Assembly: GCA_020441005.1 (NCBI GenBank)
Contig: JAGRNA010000006.1
Coordinates: 1-37,671 of the forward strand
Source of the DNA: Leptospiraceae bacterium
GTDB taxonomy: Bacteria > Spirochaetota > Leptospiria > Leptospirales > Leptonemataceae
DNA: 37,671 nucleotides
Direction of reading: 5' to 3'
The notes beneath the pieces are model-generated. The model saw only the letters and a program-made list of their open reading frames with translations, had not been told where the DNA came from and made no database searches. A program made the position numbers and the translations under genes. This document shows positions 8,444-16,790 of the stretch, in pieces; within the stretch, counting starts at the first letter, position 1; each line of letters opens with the position of its first letter.

Positions 8444-11400
8444 CACCGATCCCGAACACAAACTCAAAATCTTCATGCCCGGGTACGGGCTTGAAATTGC
8501 CATCTTTATAATATAGCTTTTGAGCCATAAAAAGACGTAACGGCAGTACTGGTATCTGAATCCGCAAACCAAAACCCCAGGAATACAGAGCCCGATCCCA
8601 GGCCACATTCCGTTGCGTTAATACAGCCCGCTTGGGATTATTCCAGTCATAATAGGATTCATAGTGCCAGTTCTGCAGAAAGCCTGTACTAATATCCCGA
8701 CTATCAGCCAACCATATCAGCAAGGGATTATTGGCACTTAATCTGGCGGCAATTTGCGTCTGCTCATAAGTATCAACGATATCGCGATTATCTTCGTTGT
8801 ATTCGCCAATATTATCAAACAAGGAGCCGCCGTCAAAGAAAAGTGCCAGCCACAGGATACTAGGCTCAATGGGAACTCGTAACTCAGTGCCACCAATCAG
8901 CATGTGGTTGGCACCATCCCGCCAGACTGTAGGGTACAGTTCATCAGCGATATCGTAGCCGCGCAAGGTTGGAAAGCCGCCTAAAAACTGGCGGTCTTCC
9001 AGCTCCATATAGGGATTCTTTTCCGGATCCTGAGACCGGCCGGCCGCCGGTCCCGTGATATGACTGAAAACACCCTTGAAACGGAATTCTTGCACGACAC
9101 GCCAGCGCCGTAAATTATTGGACCGGAAAAAACCGCCAAAGGTGTAGTCAAACCACCACCAATACTGCTTAATCGAAGCGGTATACCGATTAAAATGGTC
9201 TTCGCCGCCTAGATACTGACCAACGAGCTCTATTTCAAAATTTAATTGAGTGCCGCTGGTTGGACTGGCAATATTATCCAGGGTGCTGTAGATTAAACCG
9301 TTGCGCAAGCTGGATTTAAACTGCCAGCCGAGATCCACTTCCTGTAAGACCGCATTATTCACCAGCGAGGTTGGTCTGGTTGTATTTGCCCAGGAAGGCG
9401 AATAAAAATGATAATGCGCCCAGTTAATCAGAAAACTGTGCTGCGTTCCAATTCGAAGACCGAATCGATTGCGCTCATAGCTGGCATCTTCAAATAAATC
9501 ATTGCCGTCGATGCTGATTTGCAAGGGCGATGTGTCGCTGAAAATAGAGGATTGATAAAAAGCGCCCAGACTCAATGACCAGGGGCGGGGAAAGGTGCGG
9601 TAACAATATTCTTCTTCGGCCACTTGCCGGAATAACAGGCTGCGAATTTGCGCCTTGACCAGGTCCATATCTTCGCTGGAATTCTTTTCATCCAGTCGTT
9701 TGGCATACGATAAAATCAAACGGCGATACTCATCATAATCATTTATAAAAGAATCCGCCAAAGCTGCAATATCCTCTTTGCTCTCCGCTTCTTCTGCCTG
9801 TTTCAGCTTGTTGCGCCAAAATGATCCGCTGTTATCCTCGCAAGCCTCATAAAACCATGGTTCCGTCCAGTCAATGCTGACAGAACGACGCAAAGGACCG
9901 TATTCCAGGCGGCCCGTAATCCTCTGCCCGGTGCCGTTTAAGTTATTCTCACCAAGTTCGGTAAAGATGGAAAAACCGGACTGTGTACCAAACCCGCCCC
10001 CCATGGAGATCGTCCCGGTGGGTTGTTCCTTGACTTCGATAATCAGGTTCATTTGATCATCGCTGGAACCAGGGCGCATCTGCAAATTCACCTCGGAAAA
10101 ATACTGCAGATTAACCAGTTTTTCCCGGGAACGGTCCACCAGAGATTTGTTAAAAAGTTGCCCTTCCTTGATCAATAGCTCGCGTCTGATTACATACTCG
10201 CGTGTTTTTTGCATGCCTTTGATGATAATGTTTTCAATGTAGGCAATGTTGTTTTCACCGATGGTAAAATGGACATGTCGCGCTGTTTGACCGTTCAGTT
10301 CCGGGTTGTCGCTCAGAGCCTGATCGAGCTCATCCAGCGGCAACCATCGGGCTTCCTTTTGACATTGCGCCAGGTCGACGCCGCCTGGATTCTGACCAAG
10401 AGCACATTGACGATAGCGCTGCAGGTTTTCTTTAGTCAGCGTTACATTCACAAACTCGGGCTGCACTTGTGCAAATACATAGCCGTGCCGGGCGTATTGA
10501 TCATGGATAAAGCTGCGATCCTTAAAAAAGCGGCTTTCATCGAAGATTTCGCCCACATAATCCTCATTAAACTCAAGGAATTTCAGCAAATCGGCGGGTC
10601 GATACACCGGCGTCAAATCGTCTTTTGACTTGATCCTTCTTTCCGGTGGATTCAACTCCAGGTTGATACGGTCCGAATCATGTTCGATGGAATAGCCGCC
10701 GAAAAATCGGATATCATTTTCGATCAGTTTAAAGGTTACTACAACGACCCGGCCTTCTTCGGGCTTCGAGGGGTTGCGCCAGCGAATTTCATAAGCCGTA
10801 TTTTCGGGGTCAATTTCGGCATCCAGATAACCTCTGGTTTTGGCAAAAGCCAGGATTTTGAATTTGTCTTCTTCAAACTTGTTTAAATCAAAGACTCCAT
10901 CATCCAGAAATCCCACTTCCTTTGTATCAATGATATCGGCCAGATCCTCCGGATCCAGGTGCCGCGCCCCGATAATATTCACTTTTGAAACAGGAATTTC
11001 CGCCCCTTCATCAATAATATACTGCACCAGGCGCTCGTTGTCTTCGTTGATCTCGCCGACCTTGTACCAGACTTCAGTCAGGAAGAAACCATCGCTGAAA
11101 TATTTGTCCTTGAAGGCTGCCTGCCCGCTGCGTACCTTTTGCATATCCAGCACATCACCAGCCCGAAACTCGAGCTCGGCTTTCAAATCGGCGACCGGGA
11201 TAGCGTCCACTCCCAAAAATTCAATTCCGGCAATCCGCGGGCGCTCCTTGACCTGAAAAATAATTACAACACCGTCGGCACTGCTACGCAGGCGCATGCT
11301 GGCACGATCAAAGTAACCGGTTTGAAAAATGGCTTTAATATCGTTATTGAATAGTTCGGCCTTGAGCGGCTCTCCCAGGCGGGAGGTAATCAGCGCATAC

Positions 11401-11561
11401 ATCTCATCTGTTGTGACGTTTCTGAGACCCACAAACTGGATGTCTGTGATTTTCTGGCCGATGTACTGCTCTTCCTGGGAAACCAGCGGCTGCCAAAAGG
11501 CCACAGTGATCAGAACAAGAATGATGGCAGCCAGAATCGCATTTAGAGTGTTGAATTTCAC
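8430..11561 (-). CDS. bamA: BamA/Omp85 outer-membrane assembly protein with insertions
   Basis: 1043 aa; typical BamA is about 800. A signal peptide spans residues 1-28 or so. Several POTRA repeats follow (for example ITDIQFVGLRNV, IAGIEFLGVDAI, VSKVNIIGARHL, IAYIENIIIKGM), then a 16-strand-type barrel beginning GTISMGGGFG. The barrel has the loop-6 LRGY motif in FPTLRGYDIAD and a terminal beta signal ending in phenylalanine. It folds outer-membrane proteins in the outer membrane. Two insertions stand out: a POTRA insertion with a Cys pair (C386, C400), and about 80 charged helical residues between C574 and C653 within the barrel. The start is GTG, with GGAA ten bases upstream. First gene of the bamA-msbA-lpxK operon. 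Confidence 0.93.
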   Translation of the reverse strand: MKFNTLNAILAAIILVLITVAFWQPLVSQEEQYIGQKITDIQFVGLRNVTTDEMYALITSRLGEPLKAELFNNDIKAIFQTGYFDRASMRLRSSADGVVIIFQVKERPRIAGIEFLGVDAIPVADLKAELEFRAGDVLDMQKVRSGQAAFKDKYFSDGFFLTEVWYKVGEINEDNERLVQYIIDEGAEIPVSKVNIIGARHLDPEDLADIIDTKEVGFLDDGVFDLNKFEEDKFKILAFAKTRGYLDAEIDPENTAYEIRWRNPSKPEEGRVVVVTFKLIENDIRFFGGYSIEHDSDRINLELNPPERRIKSKDDLTPVYRPADLLKFLEFNEDYVGEIFDESRFFKDRSFIHDQYARHGYVFAQVQPEFVNVTLTKENLQRYRQCALGQNPGGVDLAQCQKEARWLPLDELDQALSDNPELNGQTARHVHFTIGENNIAYIENIIIKGMQKTREYVIRRELLIKEGQLFNKSLVDRSREKLVNLQYFSEVNLQMRPGSSDDQMNLIIEVKEQPTGTISMGGGFGTQSGFSIFTELGENNLNGTGQRITGRLEYGPLRRSVSIDWTEPWFYEACEDNSGSFWRNKLKQAEEAESKEDIAALADSFINDYDEYRRLILSYAKRLDEKNSSEDMDLVKAQIRSLLFRQVAEEEYCYRTFPRPWSLSLGAFYQSSIFSDTSPLQISIDGNDLFEDASYERNRFGLRIGTQHSFLINWAHYHFYSPSWANTTRPTSLVNNAVLQEVDLGWQFKSSLRNGLIYSTLDNIASPTSGTQLNFEIELVGQYLGGEDHFNRYTASIKQYWWWFDYTFGGFFRSNNLRRWRVVQEFRFKGVFSHITGPAAGRSQDPEKNPYMELEDRQFLGGFPTLRGYDIADELYPTVWRDGANHMLIGGTELRVPIEPSILWLALFFDGGSLFDNIGEYNEDNRDIVDTYEQTQIAARLSANNPLLIWLADSRDISTGFLQNWHYESYYDWNNPKRAVLTQRNVAWDRALYSWGFGLRIQIPVLPLRLFMAQKLYYKDGNFKPVPGHEDFEFVFGIGDVRF

Positions 11562-11904
11562 CGTTTCTGGGTTCCCTGCGTGCCTGGTCTGATCGTTCTA
11601 TTGCATTAGCGCAGGGCCGGCCCTGTTCAGCAAGCCTGCCCGAACTTGCACTCTATCCAGAAAAATTGCTCCTGGTCAAGCGTCATCTGTTTCTTTTGAT
11701 TGCCAGGCACGATTTTCGACCGCTGGATCCGGAGTAGCGGCCTCAGGACAGGCGCACGGAAAAGCGGCAACGGCAAAACTGCCGACCAGGGCTGCCGGCG
11801 ACATCCCGCCCGCCCGCATTGCACCTGCCGGATGCAAAATACCTGCTAAAGGGTGCCTGTCGAAATGAAAGCAGCCAGCCAGGCAGGCCTCGACGAGGTT
11901 TTGC
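11562..11904. other. Intergenic region upstream of bamA
   Basis: 343 bases without a convincing gene. A 65-codon minus-strand frame at 11627-11824 is Arg/Pro-rich and lacks any family features. The stretch holds a perfect 14-base palindrome (CAGGGCCGGCCCTG, 11612-11625), a possible bamA promoter at 11650-11679, and a short palindrome CCTCGACGAGG near 11888 just beyond the end of the next gene. Confidence 0.5.
11650..11679 (-). promoter_or_regulatory. Putative promoter of the bamA-msbA-lpxK operon
   Basis: On the minus strand, TTGACC (11679-11674) is followed after 18 bases by TAGAGT (11655-11650), about 90 bases before the bamA start. The -35 is one base from consensus; the -10 is moderate. 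Sequence match only. Confidence 0.3.
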
Positions 11905-14493
11905 CTAGGTTTTTGTGCGGATCATGAGCTGTGCCACGGCTAATAATGCAATGGGCACACTATACGGCGAACAGCTCACGTATTGCAGGCCTGCATCATA
12001 GCAAAACTCAATATTCTCGGGATCAGCCCCATGCTCGCCACAGAGCCCCAATTTAATGTTCGGTCGGGTGAGCTTGCCGCGAGCGGCACTAATAGCAATC
12101 AGTTCCTTGACCGGTTCTCCAAGTACCTGAAACGGGTTATTGGCTAACAGGTCATATTCGGTATATTCGGGAAAAAACGAATTCGAATCATCTCTCGACA
12201 GACCATTCGTTGTTTGGGTCAGATCATTTGTTCCATAGCTAAAAAACTGGGCATGGCGAGCGAGTTGATCTGACAGGAGCGCTGCCGCCGGCAACTCGAC
12301 CATTGTCCCGATTTTGAACTGCACCCGCACACCCTGCTCGGCAAAAACCTCTTCCGCAATATCCATGATGCCCGGAATCTGCTTGCCTTCGATGCGTTTT
12401 CCGTTGCGAATCATACTCAATTCAGAGGCATTCATCACCAGGGGGATCATAATTTCCGGGAATACCTCGGTGCCGCTCTTTTGCAATTCGCATGCCGCGC
12501 TGAGCAAGGCGCGCACCTGCATGGCATAGATTTCGGGATAGGTTATCGCCACCCGGCACCCGCGATGGCCTAGCATGGGATTAAACTCATGTAAACGCTC
12601 AATCCGTTCCGCAATTTCCCGTTGATCGGCCGCTTTGCCGGTTTTGCTCAGATAGTTGGTATAGTCAGCCAGCATTTCCGGTGTGCGCGGCAAGAACTCA
12701 TGCAAGGGCGCATCCAGTAAACGAATCGTGACCGGATTCGGTGACATGACTGCAAACAGGTCATAGAAATCCTGTTTCTGCGTGGGCAACAGGTCATCCA
12801 GCGCTGTCTGGCGTTCCTTTGTATCGGATGCCAGAATCATCTCCCGAAAGCGCATGATTCGGTCTTCTGCAAAGAACATATGCTCAGTCCGGCACAAACC
12901 GATGCCCCGCGCTCCCATCTGACGAGCTACCCGGGCATCACGACCCAAATCCGCATTGGCCCGCACACTGAACTCAGATGTAACAAACCGGTTGATGATT
13001 TCCAGAAAATCCGTTAGTCCGTTCCTGGTAATATCCGGATTGATCAGGTCCGCTTTGCCCAGATAAATTACCGGGTCCTTATAAACCGGCACATCAATAG
13101 TTATATATTCACCTTCTTTGATGATAACGCCATCCAGTTCCAGCTGACGATCATGGATTTTGATCGCCTGATTAACGACACTCACTTTGCCCATCGAGCG
13201 GGCGACGACTGGCGCGTGCGAGGAATAACCGCCCTCGACAGAGATGACACCCTGACCGACCTCTATCGCCTTGACATCTTCCGCAAAGGAGGATTCGACG
13301 CATAAAATCAGGCGTGTATCTTCATTCTTCTGCAAGGCTTCGCGATGCGCTTCCATCAGACTATCGGCCGAGAAATAAACCCGACCCACCGCTGCACCGG
13401 GACTACCAGCCAGACCACCGGATACGCTCTGGATGGTTTGAACAGACTCGGGGTCCACAACCGGATGCAGCAAAGAGGCCAGTTGACCAGGCGGTATTTG
13501 GGCCACAACCCATGCATCCTCCAGTTCACCGGCCTGCAAAAGGTCAAGCAGGGTTCGAATGTGTGCCTGTGTAGATTTATTGTCTTCTGCAGTTTGGTTA
13601 ATCAGCCACAGACGGTTATCCTCGATGATAAACTTGACTTCCCTGATCTCACGAAAGCGTTTTTCAAGGGTAGTTCCGATCGCCTGCAATTCCTGCAACT
13701 GCTGACCTTCCAGATTATTTATATCTTCACCATTGTCCTGCAGGGTATAGGCGTTCTTTAGAAACTTGCCCGCCAGGCGGTTTTCACCAGTAATAATATC
13801 GCGCGTGTGATACATACCGACAACCGAATCTGCTGTCAGATTCCCGAAAACCATGGCCTGAATCATTAAAGAAACATTATCATCTTCGTCCAGGTCCGGA
13901 TCATTGTATTTACTGGCCGCCACTGTCATGAGTTTTAGCAGCTGATCGAGGGGTTCATCGGGTATGTTGTCCGGCCCAACCAGCGCTTTCATTTCTGTAG
14001 CACAAGCCTGCATGCCCTCGGCGCTGCGTTCATACCTGGCCTCGATTTCATCAAATTGACTGGCCGGGATGTCATATAATTTGATTCCGGCGGTTCGCAA
14101 CAAATAACAATACTCAAACCAGGCCGCCTGTTCGCCCATGAGTCCTGAAAAACCAGGAATCGTTCGGGGGGACAGACCGATGTTGAATACAGTTGGATAG
14201 ATCGGCAGCGACAAATTGGAACTGCAGACCATCTTGACCAATAGGGGGTGTTCCGTATCGCCAAAATTTCGGCCCACCAGGGCGGAAATGTTTTCCAGCC
14301 CCTTGCTGACCGAGCGCTGAATATTCAGTTTGGCCAATTTTGCAGTAACCCGGGCATCCACGATAAAACCGGGCACCACAGGCAACTTGAGCTCAGCCAA
14401 CTCAAGGGCTCGACTGCCCCGCTTGCCAGCTCTGGAAGGCAGAGTGTCATCCATTGGCATTGTATTCTGACTAAATTCGTATATTTGCGACAT
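11905..14493 (-). CDS. Pyruvate phosphate dikinase-like protein with altered ATP-grasp domain
   Basis: 862 aa, aligning end to end with PPDK (about 875 aa), which interconverts pyruvate, ATP and phosphate with PEP, AMP and pyrophosphate. The swivelling phosphohistidine domain is intact (GGYSSHAPVVARSMG, H426). So is the PEP/pyruvate barrel: GLCRTEHMFF, LHEFNPMLGHRGCR, SYGTNDLTQTTNGLSRDD, and CGEHG with C818. The N-terminal nucleotide domain looks damaged. The glycine-rich loop lysine becomes Arg (R25). The VRSGA segment reads MVCSS, with no arginine. The downstream QTR motif is QTA. These residues bind ATP in known PPDK, so ordinary dikinase activity is doubtful; PEP-dependent phosphotransfer or regulation is possible. 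The start has GGAA nine bases upstream. Confidence 0.85.
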   Translation of the reverse strand: MSQIYEFSQNTMPMDDTLPSRAGKRGSRALELAELKLPVVPGFIVDARVTAKLAKLNIQRSVSKGLENISALVGRNFGDTEHPLLVKMVCSSNLSLPIYPTVFNIGLSPRTIPGFSGLMGEQAAWFEYCYLLRTAGIKLYDIPASQFDEIEARYERSAEGMQACATEMKALVGPDNIPDEPLDQLLKLMTVAASKYNDPDLDEDDNVSLMIQAMVFGNLTADSVVGMYHTRDIITGENRLAGKFLKNAYTLQDNGEDINNLEGQQLQELQAIGTTLEKRFREIREVKFIIEDNRLWLINQTAEDNKSTQAHIRTLLDLLQAGELEDAWVVAQIPPGQLASLLHPVVDPESVQTIQSVSGGLAGSPGAAVGRVYFSADSLMEAHREALQKNEDTRLILCVESSFAEDVKAIEVGQGVISVEGGYSSHAPVVARSMGKVSVVNQAIKIHDRQLELDGVIIKEGEYITIDVPVYKDPVIYLGKADLINPDITRNGLTDFLEIINRFVTSEFSVRANADLGRDARVARQMGARGIGLCRTEHMFFAEDRIMRFREMILASDTKERQTALDDLLPTQKQDFYDLFAVMSPNPVTIRLLDAPLHEFLPRTPEMLADYTNYLSKTGKAADQREIAERIERLHEFNPMLGHRGCRVAITYPEIYAMQVRALLSAACELQKSGTEVFPEIMIPLVMNASELSMIRNGKRIEGKQIPGIMDIAEEVFAEQGVRVQFKIGTMVELPAAALLSDQLARHAQFFSYGTNDLTQTTNGLSRDDSNSFFPEYTEYDLLANNPFQVLGEPVKELIAISAARGKLTRPNIKLGLCGEHGADPENIEFCYDAGLQYVSCSPYSVPIALLAVAQLMIRTKT

Positions 14494-14576
14494 GTAATTG
14501 GTTCCAGTAGTGTAATTCCAGCTTCGTTTTCGTTTGTCTCAATGTGGTCTAAAAATGCAATCAATTCTGCGTTTTT

Positions 14577-15635
14577 TCATTCTTTTTGGGTAAAAAGGGC
14601 ACAGCAATTACGACCCCGATCTTTACAGATATACAGGGCCTCGTCTGCCAGTTTGACAAAATCTTCAGCAGAGTGAATCCAGGGCCTGTGATCCTGAAAG
14701 CTGGCAATGCCAATGGAGATCGTGATATAGGCTTGCTGATCGCCGATCTGAATTGGTCGACTTTCAATATTCTGACGAATCAATTCGGCAACCTCCAGCG
14801 CCCGAGTCGCATCTGAATTCGGCAAAAGGACGCAGAATTCCTCACCCCCATAGCGACCAGCAATGTCATCGCTATCGAGCCGCGTTACCGTGTCGCGGAT
14901 CACCTGGGCCAGTTCGACCAGAGCCTGATCCCCCCCCTGGTGACCATACTTGTCATTTACCTTCTTGAAAAAATCAATATCAGACATCAAAAGAGACAAC
15001 TGCCCATTGGCAACCTGCGTCCGGCGATAGCTGTCCTCCAGGCGTGCCTTGAAGTAGGATTTTAAATACAGACCGGTCATTGCGTCCACTGTAGCCATTT
15101 CATGCAATCGGGCATTTTCGATCGCAATAGCGGCCTGGCTGGCGAGTAATTCAAAGAAAGCCAGATCCTTTTCGTTGAATAATTGCATGTTTTCTTTATT
15201 CAGCACCTGCACCGTACCAATGATGCGACCGCGCACCTTCAATGGGGCGCACATCATGGTATGGGTCTGAAATCCGCTGTTGTCATCGGCTTTACGTGAA
15301 AAACGCGGGTCTGACTGACAATCGGCAACCAACAGGCTTTGACCCTGCTGCGCTACCCAACCGGCGATCCCTTCCCCGATTTTTAGTCGAATACTGAGCA
15401 CTTCGTCAGCCTTGTCACCCTTGATGGTATGAAAATACAGCTCATCTGTTTCGACATCCAGCAGCATCAGGCTGGATGCCGCGGCGGACAATACATCGCG
15501 CGCCTTTTGCATCAAAACATCCAGCACCAGATTCAAATCGAGGCTGGAACTCAGGATCTGATTCGCGTCTAACAATTGGTACAGGCGCGAGTTCTCCTCA
15601 CGCAGGTCTAGAATTTCAATCGCTTGTCTGAGCAT
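14577..15635 (-). CDS. GAF-GGDEF diguanylate cyclase
   Basis: 352 aa, soluble. A short N-terminal coiled coil (about 1-30) leads to a GAF domain (about 30-180; GEGIAGWVAQQGQSLLVADC, IIGTVQVLNKE). A complete GGDEF domain follows: DAMTGLYLKSYF, LMSDIDFFKKVNDKYGHQGGD, and active-site GGEEF at 263-267. It should make cyclic di-GMP from two GTP, controlled by whatever the GAF domain binds. The usual RxxD inhibitory site five residues before GGEEF reads DSDD, so this form of product inhibition is probably absent. It lies 83 bases upstream of the PPDK-like gene on the same strand. Confidence 0.93.
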   Translation of the reverse strand: MLRQAIEILDLREENSRLYQLLDANQILSSSLDLNLVLDVLMQKARDVLSAAASSLMLLDVETDELYFHTIKGDKADEVLSIRLKIGEGIAGWVAQQGQSLLVADCQSDPRFSRKADDNSGFQTHTMMCAPLKVRGRIIGTVQVLNKENMQLFNEKDLAFFELLASQAAIAIENARLHEMATVDAMTGLYLKSYFKARLEDSYRRTQVANGQLSLLMSDIDFFKKVNDKYGHQGGDQALVELAQVIRDTVTRLDSDDIAGRYGGEEFCVLLPNSDATRALEVAELIRQNIESRPIQIGDQQAYITISIGIASFQDHRPWIHSAEDFVKLADEALYICKDRGRNCCALFTQKE

Positions 15636-15808
15636 TGGCGCCTGTCAGTCTGTTCAGGACACATTACGGATCCGAAACAGTTTCCCAGGGAAGTTTCTCA
15701 AAGCCAGGCTTGTTAGACAACAAAATAATCTTTGGCAAGAAATTCTGTAGCCTGGATACTGGCTTTCAGCCGGCATCCCTGAAGGATTCCGTAGAGATAA
15801 CGAATCGC

Positions 15809-16171
15809 ATGACAAGTGATGATATTAACCCGCAGGATTTACTCACATCCATTGGACGTCAGCCGACAGGGCCCAAACGACCGCTGGAAATGCATGTACG
15901 TCCCCGGACCAGGGGACCGGATCTGGATCCGGATGAGAGCCGAAGCCAACGAATGGCCCTGCGATCGATGCGCAAAGAATATGAAGGCTTGCCAAAGAAA
16001 GCCCAGGTGCCAACAGCAAATATTGCCATGCTGGATCAACAAATACGACAACAGCTGGGCAGTCTGGTCCAAATCGCCGTTCAGGCGGGCAATCACCGCC
16101 AACTGGCAACGCTGCTCCGGGATTATAATGCTTTTTGTCAGCAAATACTGGAATCCATTGGTGAGTCTTGA
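15809..16171 (+). CDS. Small unknown protein, 120 aa
   Basis: Not recognised. The frame is open upstream to 15635, but the ATG at 15809 gives the most protein-like product. It has a disordered, charged and proline-rich first half, then an amphipathic helical half (about residues 68-118). The upstream part of the frame overlaps the divergent GGDEF start and is less convincing. It is the only plus-strand gene among minus-strand operons and meets the LysM gene tail to tail with 19 bases between stops. No signal or membrane segment. The ribosome binding site is weak. Confidence 0.55.
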   Translation: MTSDDINPQDLLTSIGRQPTGPKRPLEMHVRPRTRGPDLDPDESRSQRMALRSMRKEYEGLPKKAQVPTANIAMLDQQIRQQLGSLVQIAVQAGNHRQLATLLRDYNAFCQQILESIGES

Positions 16172-16190
16172 ATATCTGGTGTCAGCGGAA

Positions 16191-16790
16191 TTACTCTTCC
16201 ACCAGGTCCAGCATTCCTGGAGTAACCGCCAATCGCATCATCATGGCGCGTAATCGACTGCGTTCCGTCACATTGCCTGGATCCGTTTGTGAATATCTGT
16301 TCTTCAGGATCACCAGACGCGCACGATCTTTTTTATAATGCTGGCGGGCAATGTCCCAAATATAGCCCTGAGGCTCTATCCGGACAACCCGATTATCAGG
16401 CAGACGCAAGATGTCGCCTGGAAAAACCAGATCCGGATTTTTCAATTGGGTTGCCAGATTCAGATCGCCTAGTGCCTGAAAACCGTTGCGCCGTGCCAGC
16501 TCATTCGTATACAGCAGGATTTCACGATTGGATGGGCGGATGTTATCTTCGCCAGGCACCGTTTCATCCGCCTGGATCTCCCCTGGTTCAACCAACTCCC
16601 CTCGCTCTTCGGTGCCTGGATCGGACCGGTGGTTGGTCCGGATAGAGACCCAGCCCCATTGCCAGACCAGATACAAGGCCAGCAAAAGAATGCAGATCAA
16701 TCCCGCTAATTTCAGATACGGACCAACAGCAGTTAACCGGTTATACTCTGCTTCAGCTCCGAAAAAAAAAGAGTGAGTTTTTGCCACCAC
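16191..16790 (-). CDS. Membrane-anchored LysM-like protein, last gene of the five-gene operon
   Basis: 199 aa. One membrane segment at about 25-45 is followed by an acidic linker (about 50-85). A LysM-like module spans about 95-160. Its NPDLVFPGDILRLP is the typical second half of LysM, and a further QGYIWDIARQHY resembles the LysM first-half wording (GDTLWDIA). LysM binds glycan chains of peptidoglycan, so the domain should sit in the periplasm with the helix in the inner membrane. The start is GTG (16790 or 16787), overlapping the upstream gene by up to 58 bases with no clear ribosome binding site, so coupled translation is likely. LysM assignment is by motif and is moderately sure. Confidence 0.75.
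   Translation of the reverse strand: MVAKTHSFFFGAEAEYNRLTAVGPYLKLAGLICILLLALYLVWQWGWVSIRTNHRSDPGTEERGELVEPGEIQADETVPGEDNIRPSNREILLYTNELARRNGFQALGDLNLATQLKNPDLVFPGDILRLPDNRVVRIEPQGYIWDIARQHYKKDRARLVILKNRYSQTDPGNVTERSRLRAMMMRLAVTPGMLDLVEE

Noticed and set aside
8444..8608. N-terminal extension of the MsbA-like frame
   Set aside because: It falls wholly inside the conserved BamA barrel end, is rich in Cys and Tyr, and the ATG at 8443 begins a normal exporter N-terminus.
10209..11592. Plus-strand frames opposite bamA (up to 139 codons)
   Set aside because: They are antisense shadows of a certain gene with no recognisable domain.
11627..11824. 65-codon minus-strand frame before bamA
   Set aside because: Arg/Pro-rich, no homology pattern, and it overlaps the likely bamA promoter; kept as intergenic.
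13345..13761. 138-codon plus-strand frame opposite the PPDK-like gene
   Set aside because: Antisense to conserved PPDK motifs, with no start signals.
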